From a virus, in IMG/VR virus record IMGVR_UViG_3300005732_000008, positions 1-41,808 of that record: a stretch of DNA of 41,808 nucleotides; one strand, 5' to 3'. The notes beneath the pieces were generated by a model, which did no database searches, was not told where the DNA came from, and saw only the letters and a program-made list of their open reading frames with translations. Numbering within the stretch: the first letter of the stretch is position 1; every line of letters begins with the position of its first letter. The position numbers and the translations under genes are program-made. Shown in pieces: positions 36,520-41,808 of this stretch.

Positions 36520-36893
36520 TGAACCCATTCCACTACGACCACCACAACCAGAGCCGGGAGCCCGGCAGGTTTGCACTGCGGTGCTGGACCAGTTGCTACA
36601 ACCCACGCACAGAGCGGACGATTGAGCTGGTAATCCTCTGCGACTCGGAAGCTGAGCGTGCTTCGCTGGCCCGCAAGATGGAGTCTGCGGACTGGGGTGA
36701 GTGGGACCACAAGGCCTCGGGGCACTTCAACTGGCTCTTTTACGCACAGTACGTGGCCGCCCCATTCCACGTCCGAGACGCCCTGCGGGACGGAATGACC
36801 CTCAAGGGCATCATCTCCGACATCGACGAGCAGATGGAGGCGCTCGGCACCACCCGCACCGGCCCACGCGCCCGAATCTTCGGACTACTCTGA
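36516..36893 (+). CDS. Unknown 125-residue early protein
   Basis: MMNPFHYDHHNQSREPGRFA, then RTIELVILCDSEAERASLAR and HKASGHFNWLFYAQYVAAPF with a C-terminal helical region (ISDIDEQMEALGTTRTG). Mixed alpha/beta, His-rich at the start. It overlaps both neighbours. No family recognised. Confidence 0.5.
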   Translation: MMNPFHYDHHNQSREPGRFALRCWTSCYNPRTERTIELVILCDSEAERASLARKMESADWGEWDHKASGHFNWLFYAQYVAAPFHVRDALRDGMTLKGIISDIDEQMEALGTTRTGPRARIFGLL

Positions 36894-37108
36894 TGATGCC
36901 GGTCCTGCCCTACATTTTCATCGTCACCGTCCTGCTCTCCGCAGGGTTTGGGATGCTGGTTGCGTGGTGGGCTGATGGCACCAAGACCGGCCAAGTGTTC
37001 ATCTTTGGGGTTGTGGTGCTTTTCGGGTCGATGTTCGGCCTCGGCCTCCAGGACTACGCTGACACTCGCGAGCCCTATCGGGGCTGCATTTACGGATCGC
37101 ACCCATGA
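36893..37108 (+). CDS. Two-span membrane protein
   Basis: 71 residues starting at ATG 36893 (TGATG overlap). Hydrophobic segments at about residues 4-27 (VLPYIFIVTVLLSAGFGMLV) and 33-52 (GQVFIFGVVVLFGSMFGLG) with a short polar loop between, followed by a polar tail with one Cys. It is a small inner-membrane protein of the early operon. Confidence 0.55.
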   Translation: MMPVLPYIFIVTVLLSAGFGMLVAWWADGTKTGQVFIFGVVVLFGSMFGLGLQDYADTREPYRGCIYGSHP

Positions 37109-37806
37109 GTATCAGCAACTACCAACACCAATGCCGCCGGGCGGTCGCTGAGCGCACCGCTGCCATCCCCGGCATGCCCAGGCGCTGGCAACTGCAAGCA
37201 CACGCTGCGAATCTTGCGCAGAGCTACGGGTGTACCGAGTCCCCCCGGTGGGCTGCAATGCTGCGCAAGGATGGAAGCCCGCGGGCCGGCGCAATCGACC
37301 ACGCACCGCGCCCTCACTTCACCCATCGCATCACTGCGAAGACCGGTCACCTGCTGGTCGAGATCAACCGGATCACCGCCCCCCGAGAGGCTGAACTCAG
37401 GGTGAAGTGCTATCGCGCGCCCCAGCAGTGGCAGGCGGACGTCCAGCGCACCGCAGCAAAGCGCCTCAACCTGGAGATCAACGGGTGCAAGCGGGCGCTC
37501 TGGCTGGCGATGCTGTGGATGGGTGCGGACGTGTCCTCGCTGCGGGAGAGCTACTACCACGCGGACGAGTTCCCATCGCGGAATGAGTGGGCCGCGCGCC
37601 GGCATCCAGTGCCTGGCTACACCAACTACTGGGCATGGGCATGGAAGCTCAGCCAGGACGGATGCAGTCTGGATCGCATGATCCAGTACATGCGCGGCCT
37701 GCTGTGGGCGTGGTCCAGCCGCACCGGCGGCACCCACAGCGGTGAGCACATGCTGCGCGCCATCGAGGACCTGATTGCAGACATGAGCGGCGAACGTGCC
37801 GCTTAA
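37105..37806 (+). CDS. Unknown 233-residue early protein
   Basis: The largest gene of the rightward operon. It opens with a basic helical region (QHQCRRAVAERTAAIPG; LQAHAANLAQSYGCTESPR), then beta-rich HFTHRITAKTGHLLVEINRI, and ends with a Trp-rich region (GYTNYWAWAWKLSQDGCSLD; YMRGLLWAWSSRTGG). No catalytic motif, membrane span or zinc site is evident. Unknown role. Confidence 0.5.
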   Translation: MSISNYQHQCRRAVAERTAAIPGMPRRWQLQAHAANLAQSYGCTESPRWAAMLRKDGSPRAGAIDHAPRPHFTHRITAKTGHLLVEINRITAPREAELRVKCYRAPQQWQADVQRTAAKRLNLEINGCKRALWLAMLWMGADVSSLRESYYHADEFPSRNEWAARRHPVPGYTNYWAWAWKLSQDGCSLDRMIQYMRGLLWAWSSRTGGTHSGEHMLRAIEDLIADMSGERAA

Positions 37807-37822
37807 AACCAAGGAGAGAACC

Positions 37823-38029
37823 ATGACTTACAAACTGTGCATCACGTATAAGGGCGGGGGATGGGCTACTTACGGGATCAGCGCCGAGATGAGGGATCAC
37901 CTGATCGATCAGGTGATCACAGCAAGGAAACTGCCGGGTGCATTCAATGTTGAGACCAGCGAGGGGCCACTGCTTGTGATCCTTGATGCCGTTGCGTCCA
38001 TCAACATTCCCGAGGAGGCGGCAGCGTGA
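37823..38029 (+). CDS. Unknown 68-residue early protein
   Basis: From the ATG at 37823 with AAGGAGAG upstream (MTYKLCITYKGGGWATYG). Small mixed alpha/beta protein: AEMRDHLIDQVITARKLPG then VETSEGPLLVILDAVASI. It overlaps the next GTG. The 5' stretch is relatively AT-rich. Confidence 0.5.
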   Translation: MTYKLCITYKGGGWATYGISAEMRDHLIDQVITARKLPGAFNVETSEGPLLVILDAVASINIPEEAAA

Positions 38030-38292
38030 ATCTCCCAGACCTCCTCACCGCCATCAACGGCAACCTCCCCGACGCCACCCGGTACGGCGATCCTGCTGCC
38101 GTCGAAGACCTCACCAAAGCCGTCGATGCCCTGCAGGATGCGCTGGCCCCGCTCGTCGAGGTGCTGAGCCACCCGGAGAATCGGGAGCTGTTCAAGGCGA
38201 GAAGGCAGGACATCGACATGCTCGGCCTCGTTCACGTCATGCCGCACTACCAGCCGCTGGTCGACCTCTTCGACGCCCTGGAGTCCCTGTAA
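38026..38292 (+). CDS. Unknown 88-residue helical protein
   Basis: GTG start forming GTGA with the previous stop, with GAGGAGG upstream. Helical: LTKAVDALQDALAPLVEVLS then HYQPLVDLFDALESL. Acidic and soluble. Its TAA overlaps the next ATG as TAATG. No motif recognised. Confidence 0.5.
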   Translation: MNLPDLLTAINGNLPDATRYGDPAAVEDLTKAVDALQDALAPLVEVLSHPENRELFKARRQDIDMLGLVHVMPHYQPLVDLFDALESL

Positions 38293-38711
38293 TGCCCATA
38301 TGCATGATGATCGTCAACGGCGCCGGGGCTCGATGCGGTCGCCTGGCAGGAGTCGAGAAGGTCAAGGTTCGCGGTCCTGGCTTCCGGGTGCCCGAGACGC
38401 GCTGGGCCTGCGCTCGGTGCCGAGGCGAGGAGATCGCCGTGGTTGCGCCGGAGATCCCCGATGGCGCGCGGGACAGCCGCATTGGCCCTCGATGCGGTGC
38501 TTGCCTGAGTCACCGCGCCGGCCCGTCCGGAGTCTGTCCGAGCTGTCGGTCTGCGATGAACTTTCACGCCCGAGAGAACCCCAGCCGCCCGCCCCGGCAC
38601 GGCTCCAAGGCGAGGCGGGCGATCCAGGTCGCCAAGCCGGAGGTCGTCGCAGGGTACAAGTACGGCGATGTGATCCTCCGAATCCAGGCAGAACTCAACG
38701 GAGGTGCGTGA
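38292..38711 (+). CDS. Zinc-ribbon protein of the early operon
   Basis: 139 residues from the ATG at 38292. Cys pairs occur in RWACARCRGEE, PRCGACLSHRAG and GVCPSCRSAMNFH, giving one or two zinc sites around residues 36-95. The N-terminal part is MPICMMIVNGAGARCGRLAG, and the C-terminus is basic (SKARRAIQVAKPEVVAGYKYG). Nucleic-acid binding is likely. It precedes a one-span membrane peptide. Confidence 0.55.
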   Translation: MPICMMIVNGAGARCGRLAGVEKVKVRGPGFRVPETRWACARCRGEEIAVVAPEIPDGARDSRIGPRCGACLSHRAGPSGVCPSCRSAMNFHARENPSRPPRHGSKARRAIQVAKPEVVAGYKYGDVILRIQAELNGGA

Positions 38712-38830
38712 TGGGCCTCCTCTCCGACCCCGCATTCTGGGACATCGTGATCAAGCCACTACTGCCGGAGGTCGCGCTCGTCGTGCTGAGCCTCTTGTTC
38801 ATCATTCACACCATCACCAGCCCAATCTAA
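38711..38830 (+). CDS. 39-residue membrane peptide
   Basis: MGLLSDPAFWDIVIKPLLPE then a membrane segment (VALVVLSLLFIIHTITSPI). The ATG overlaps the previous stop as TGATG. It is a very small, single-span protein; such peptides in phage early operons may target host membrane or regulate membrane proteins. Confidence 0.45.
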   Translation: MGLLSDPAFWDIVIKPLLPEVALVVLSLLFIIHTITSPI

Positions 38831-38839
38831 GGAGAACCG

Positions 38840-39157
38840 ATGGGTCAAAAACTAACGCTTGAAGCAATCGCCGCCGCCATGAAGGACAACCCCGTCTGGA
38901 GGTACCGCCCCAAGACTGACGACTTCCTCAGCCAGAGTGGGCGCATTGTCCGGTGCAGTGACGCGATCGGGCGATATCGAATCACCGGCCAGTCGTGGGT
39001 CAGCCACGGATTCCCCGAGGGTGCGCATGGCGGACCTGTGGTGACAGGCATCAAGTCAGCCAACGTCCGCGGCGTGTTGTCGTGGTTCTGGATCGAGCAC
39101 GCCGACACCAAGGTGTTCCTCGGCGGGGCCGTCTCCATCCTGGAGGAGGTCCAGTGA
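38840..39157 (+). CDS. Unknown 105-residue early protein
   Basis: AAGGAG lies seven bases before the ATG (MGQKLTLEAIAAAMKDNP). Next comes WRYRPKTDDFLSQSGRIVR then YRITGQSWVSHGFPEGAHGG and a closing VFLGGAVSILEEVQ. Mixed alpha/beta. Its stop overlaps the next GTG. No motif recognised. Confidence 0.5.
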   Translation: MGQKLTLEAIAAAMKDNPVWRYRPKTDDFLSQSGRIVRCSDAIGRYRITGQSWVSHGFPEGAHGGPVVTGIKSANVRGVLSWFWIEHADTKVFLGGAVSILEEVQ

Positions 39158-39303
39158 CCATCCTCTGGTTCTGGTACCACGGCTGTCTCTGGTGCGGCGA
39201 AACCCAATGCCGGTGCTGCGAGCGGTGTGGGACGGATGGCTGCGACTGGTGCAAGTCGACGCGAAATAAAACCACCCGACTGGAGTACACAACCCATGGA
39301 TGA
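39154..39303 (+). CDS. 49-residue Cys-rich protein
   Basis: GTG start (GTGA overlap). TILWFWYHGCLWCGETQCRC then CERCGTDGCDWC contains nine Cys in about 24 residues, spaced C-x2-C-x4-C-x1-C-C-x2-C-x4-C-x2-C in outline. Two zinc sites or a metal cluster are likely. A basic tail follows. Unknown role. Confidence 0.5.
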   Translation: MTILWFWYHGCLWCGETQCRCCERCGTDGCDWCKSTRNKTTRLEYTTHG

Positions 39304-39571
39304 CGCGTTCGGCTTCTTTCTGTTCCTGATGTTCCTTGGCGTGCTCGTCGCGGGCTACTTCAGCGCCCTGCCTGGCGACTCTCGGGCACTCGATGCACTC
39401 AGCGCTTCCGGCTACTCTCAAAGCGAGATCACCGGCTCCAGCGCCATCACGATGCGGTGCAGCCGGTCGGACTCGATGGTGTTTGATTTCACCGGCAACA
39501 ACCCGGCAGGGGACCCTGTCAGCGGCTTTGTCTGCTGCGGGATCTTCAAAGGCTGCACGGTGCGGCACTGA
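39296..39571 (+). CDS. Membrane-anchored protein, last gene of the rightward operon
   Basis: 91 residues from the ATG at 39296, overlapping the previous stop by eight bases. The anchor is FGFFLFLMFLGVLVAGYFS. The soluble domain reads ALDALSASGYSQSEITGSSA, then a Cys pattern with TMRCSRSDSMVFDFTGNNP and VSGFVCCGIFKGCTVRH. It resembles a small family found in phages and bacteria with an anchor followed by GY..I.ITG...C...G.VC.G..KG.T.R. Its function is unknown. Confidence 0.55.
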   Translation: MDDAFGFFLFLMFLGVLVAGYFSALPGDSRALDALSASGYSQSEITGSSAITMRCSRSDSMVFDFTGNNPAGDPVSGFVCCGIFKGCTVRH

Positions 39572-39577
39572 AACAGC

Positions 39578-39606
39578 GAGACGCCGCCCGGTTGAGGCGG
39601 CGTCTC
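39578..39606. terminator. Perfect 11-bp hairpin, probable terminator of the rightward operon
   Basis: GAGACGCCGCC (39578-39588) pairs with GGCGGCGTCTC (39596-39606) around a seven-base loop, six bases after the last stop codon. No T-run follows on the plus strand, so it is a strong hairpin rather than a textbook intrinsic terminator. Confidence 0.6.
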
Positions 39607-39679
39607 TGGTGCTCACTTCCCCTTGCTTAAAGCTGGTTCAGTAGAACGGTGTAGGTGCCCGAACCATAGCCCAACGAGA

Positions 39680-39712
39680 GAACCCCTGCCAGTTGGTTGT
39701 GGGCAGGGGTTC
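39680..39712. terminator. Second 11-bp hairpin, possible terminator of the leftward lysis operon
   Basis: GAACCCCTGCC (39680-39690) pairs with GGCAGGGGTTC (39702-39712), loop AGTTGGTTGTG. It stands between the two convergent operons and could stop transcripts from either side. No T-run. Confidence 0.5.
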
Positions 39713-39867
39713 AGGAAGGGGTGCGCCCTGAGCGGGGGATAATCCCGCAGCCTGTGTCAGATTGGCGCCATCCACCACAAGCCTGACTCTGGCCTAAACC
39801 CAACTGGCTCGCTGACTGTGCGCACAGCCTCTGAGGGTTGGGGGTCGGTCATGTCATCATGACAGAT

Positions 39868-39929
39868 TGGAGCAGCGGGAATCGAACCCGCACACCATGT
39901 CCATTCAGGGCGGCCCCCTTGGTGCTCCA
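39868..39929 (-). ncRNA. Shortened tRNA-like element (acceptor stem and T-arm intact)
   Basis: On the minus strand the element opens TGGAGCA and closes TGCTCCA, a perfect seven-base acceptor stem. The 17 bases before the close, GCGGGTTCGATTCCCGC, form a perfect T-arm with the TTCGA loop. Only 31 bases lie between the 5' acceptor strand and the T-arm, against about 41 in a normal tRNA, and I cannot fold both a D-arm and a seven-base anticodon loop there. CCA is not encoded after the discriminator A. It may be a decayed tRNA, a D-arm-less tRNA, or a tRNA-derived attachment site. Confidence 0.5.
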
Positions 39930-39959
39930 GGGGAAGTGTACCCGGGCGACAAGGGCAGG

Positions 39960-40442
39960 TCAATACAGCTTGAGCCAGCACCCCGGCCCGGCGCCGCGCG
40001 GGGGGTTCTTGATGCACAACTCATTGCCCATGCGCTGAACCTCGGTCAGTCGATCACCGATCATGACCTGAGCCCACTCGTACTGCGGAAACATCGCCTC
40101 GTTGAGCCAGAACACGTCGTCCGGGAGGAGTTGCACCATAGCGAACGGGACATCATCCCTGCCGCGCATCAGCCCTGCGGCGCGCCAGTAGTCATCCCCG
40201 CCCGGTGGAAGATTGAGCTTGGCAGGGAACGGCATGGGCGGGCGGAGTTCGAGTAGGATGCCCCGCTCGATCAGCTCCTCTCGCGTTGGTGGGGGTCGGT
40301 TGCGCTCTGCCTCCGCAGCCTGGCCTGCCTCGACAGCCTCGCGATCCTCCCTGACCTTGCGCAGCAGTGCCGCCTTGGCAGACTCCCGCGACCCGTTGCG
40401 AGGACGCCAGCCGAGGCGGACCAGCAGTGAGCGCAGGATCAC
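39960..40442 (-). CDS. Unknown 160-residue protein ending the lysis operon
   Basis: From the GTG at 40442, which forms GTGA with the preceding stop; a GTG four codons earlier is also possible. It opens with a basic helix (LRSLLVRLGWRPRNGSRESA), then a coiled region (KVREDREAVEAGQAAEAERN). The soluble C-terminal half includes PPMPFPAKLNLPPGGDDYWR, DDVFWLNEAMFPQYEWAQVM and ends ELCIKNPPRGAGPGCWLKLY. No lysis motif or membrane span. Role unknown. Confidence 0.5.
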   Translation of the reverse strand: MILRSLLVRLGWRPRNGSRESAKAALLRKVREDREAVEAGQAAEAERNRPPPTREELIERGILLELRPPMPFPAKLNLPPGGDDYWRAAGLMRGRDDVPFAMVQLLPDDVFWLNEAMFPQYEWAQVMIGDRLTEVQRMGNELCIKNPPRGAGPGCWLKLY

Positions 40443-41179
40443 CCGACGATCCACTCGCTGCCGCGGCGCTGCACGTCCTCGATCTCATCGCTGACTGAGG
40501 ACTGAGCGGCGAGACGCCGGGAGCTGGCCGACCGGAGGCGCTGCAGCTCCTGCTCGTAGCCTGTCACCGCAGCCGACAGGCGCTCGTTCTCTGCCTGGCT
40601 GGCGGCGTGCTCCTGCCTGATGCGGGTGTGCTCCAGGGCGAGCTTTGTGATGCTCTCCACGTCCTCGCGGGAGGGCGTCGGCATCGGCTGGGGGGTGGGT
40701 TCGTCACGCCGGTTGCGCTGGTCGTCGCGGATCTCCAGCAGCAGCGGCCACACTTTCCACATAAACGCTGCCAGGCTGGCGATTGCTGCAGCCAGCGCGG
40801 CGAGTGCCCCGGCGATCTCGTCCGCCAGCCTGAGCCACGGATGGGGCGGCAGGTATCGCTGCGTCGTGGTCGGGTCTGCAACGGGGGCAACCCGCACGCC
40901 GTCCGCATCCACGATCTCCGGGGCCTCGACGTACGCCACGTCCTCCAGCCCTGCGTCAGCGTCGAGCAGCTCCAGCGGGGAGGGTGCAGCGTGGTCCTCG
41001 ACGGCAGCGCGGTCCACCGCGACAATGGAGGGGGCCTCCGGCTCCTCGATGAGCTCTGCGACGGTGCCGAGGTCGTCCGCTGGCTCAGCATCCGAGGGCA
41101 GGCCGTCAGGGAACGGCGGCGCACCGTCAGCGTCAGCCTGACCAGTGCAGGCGCAAGCGAGCAGGAACAGCCACATCAT
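40439..41179 (-). CDS. Predicted lipoprotein with transmembrane segment and cytoplasmic coiled coil; possible unimolecular spanin
   Basis: 246 residues starting MMWLFLLACACTGQADADG. LLAC is a lipobox with Cys9 as the lipid site. Residues about 10-115 are acidic and Pro-rich, suited to spanning the periplasm. Residues about 122-147 (LADEIAGALAALAAAIASL then AAFMWKVWPLLLEI) form a transmembrane helix. A coiled coil follows at about 175-225 (LALEHTRIRQEHAASQAENE; EQELQRLRSASSRRL). N-terminal lipid plus inner-membrane span is the design of unimolecular spanins, which fuse the two membranes at lysis, though the extra cytoplasmic coil is unusual. It lies one gene after the lysin. Confidence 0.55.
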   Translation of the reverse strand: MMWLFLLACACTGQADADGAPPFPDGLPSDAEPADDLGTVAELIEEPEAPSIVAVDRAAVEDHAAPSPLELLDADAGLEDVAYVEAPEIVDADGVRVAPVADPTTTQRYLPPHPWLRLADEIAGALAALAAAIASLAAFMWKVWPLLLEIRDDQRNRRDEPTPQPMPTPSREDVESITKLALEHTRIRQEHAASQAENERLSAAVTGYEQELQRLRSASSRRLAAQSSVSDEIEDVQRRGSEWIVG

Positions 41180-41763
41180 CCCGGCACCTCGATGACTTCA
41201 CCATCCGGAGCGGTCGGGATGGGTGCGCGGGGGATGCCGGCCACCGGAGAGGGGGAGCGGTTCGGGATGATCGGGTCGCGGTGCGGAGCCTCGACCACCT
41301 CGGGAGCGCCGTCGAGGAGGTCAGCGAAGGCGCCGAGCAGCCCGCCACCCTGATCGCCTGCGCTCTTGTCGGTGAGCAGCCCTGCGGCCGTGCGGGCGAT
41401 CTCGACGTTCTGCACCGCGTTCTTGAGGAGTCGACGGAAGGTCCTGGCGATGGCGGACACCATGGCGCTTCGGATGCGCGGGTCGTGGATGATCCGCATC
41501 CGGCCCTCAGTGCTGGAGGTCGCAGAGCGAGAGAGCAGGTTGACGAGGTAGTCGATGAACGACTCCAGCGCCTCCTGCAGCGCCTCCTCTCGGGCCTCCA
41601 TCTCGGTATCGCCCTCTCGGATCGCATCGGCCAACGCCTCACGGTAGCGCGCGATCCAGAGTGCGGCGTTCTTGGCGAACTCCTGCCGCACGACCTTGCG
41701 CTGCTCTCGTCGGGCTTTCCGGTTGCTCTTGCGCTCCTCTCGGCGCTCTTCTCGGTCGGACAT
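41176..41763 (-). CDS. Basic/coiled protein in frame with the lysin; separate lysis-region protein or lysin C-terminal domain
   Basis: 195 residues from the ATG at 41763, which has AGAGGT about eight bases upstream. It opens with a very basic stretch (EERREERKSNRKARREQRKV), then helical REALADAIREGDTEMEAREE and FIDYLVNLLSRSATSSTEGR, an RTFRRLLKNAVQNVEIARTA helix and a Pro-rich end. No clear transmembrane helix is seen. The frame upstream is open through the window end and into the lysin at 1-1008. It is thus either made separately from the internal ATG or as the C-terminal domain of a 539-residue lysin. ATGA overlap with the next gene. Confidence 0.55.
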   Translation of the reverse strand: MSDREERREERKSNRKARREQRKVVRQEFAKNAALWIARYREALADAIREGDTEMEAREEALQEALESFIDYLVNLLSRSATSSTEGRMRIIHDPRIRSAMVSAIARTFRRLLKNAVQNVEIARTAAGLLTDKSAGDQGGGLLGAFADLLDGAPEVVEAPHRDPIIPNRSPSPVAGIPRAPIPTAPDGEVIEVPG

Positions 41764-41787
41764 GGGGATTACCTCTGGGGTCGGGGC

Positions 41788-41808
41788 GGGGGAGGGTGCC
41801 GGCTGTGG
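41788..41808. repeat. 21-bp direct terminal repeat, right copy
   Basis: Identical to bases 1-21, so the unique genome length is 41,787 bp. Joining the ends keeps the lysin frame open without a stop, supporting circularity. Confidence 0.85.

Larger units (their letters stand above)
39572..39959. other. 388-base non-coding stretch between convergent operons
   Basis: No supportable gene. It holds the hairpin at 39578-39606, a second hairpin at 39680-39712, the palindrome TGTCATCATGACA at 39852-39864, and the tRNA-like sequence at 39868-39929. The rightward early operon and the leftward lysis operon end on either side. Confidence 0.7.

Noticed and set aside
39757-40017. 86-codon minus frame across the tRNA-like element
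   Set aside because: No ribosome site, overlaps the end of the real gene at 39960, and the element within it has clear RNA structure instead.
1-41808. Integrase, transposase or CRISPR array
   Set aside because: No tyrosine or serine recombinase motifs, no transposase, and no regularly spaced repeats were found; repeats seen are isolated pairs.

Overview
The window looks like the complete genome of a tailed, double-stranded DNA bacteriophage. Its first 21 bases recur exactly as its last 21, and one reading frame (the lysin, starting at 1008 on the minus strand) stays open to base 1 and continues in phase from the right end. The molecule is therefore best read as a circularised or circularly permuted genome of about 41,787 bp. 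It is GC-rich, and genes are packed with hundreds of 4-base ATGA/GTGA start-stop overlaps' worth of compaction: most neighbours overlap by 1 to 8 bases. The gene set (HK97-type capsid and portal, tail tube, tape measure, tail assembly chaperones, no sheath or baseplate wedge seen) suggests a siphovirus with a fairly short tail. No integrase was found, so there is no positive sign of lysogeny beyond one Cro/CI-like regulator. Two very short lipoprotein signal peptides and a GH19 lysin fit a Gram-negative host; a myxobacterium-like host is only a guess.

Layout. A divergent control region at 36.19-36.31 kb carries two strong sigma70-type promoters back to back. Leftward from it (36.2 to 21.7 kb) run the regulator, tandem helix-turn-helix proteins, an annealing-protein candidate, a 3'-5' exonuclease, a truncated DNA methyltransferase, an initiator-like protein with internal 30-bp repeats, a DnaB-type helicase, a ribbon-helix-helix regulator with its own promoter, operator and upstream terminator, a RecU-type nuclease, and many small zinc-binding, membrane and unknown proteins. 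From 21.7 kb down to 1 the same strand carries packaging (small subunit candidate, S24/S26-like peptidase, large terminase), portal, scaffold, major capsid protein, head-tail joining genes, tail tube, chaperones with a predicted -1 frameshift, tape measure, a small lipoprotein, a 1,132-residue tail protein with an Asp-box, a tail tip protein and two small structural proteins. The lysis group (lysin, a possible unimolecular spanin, unknowns) crosses the end of the window and finishes at 39.96 kb.

Rightward from the control region (36.3 to 39.6 kb) is a short operon of eleven small proteins, mostly unknown, including four membrane proteins and two cysteine-rich ones. It converges with the lysis operon on a 388-base non-coding stretch holding two strong hairpins and a shortened tRNA-like sequence.

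Least expected content: two proteins built of four and two copies of one helix-turn-helix module; the in-frame joining of the lysin to a downstream basic/coiled protein; a 20-bp perfect palindrome filling the spacer of the ribbon-helix-helix promoter; a repeat cluster in front of the small terminase candidate; and a methyltransferase that has lost its catalytic N-terminal half.
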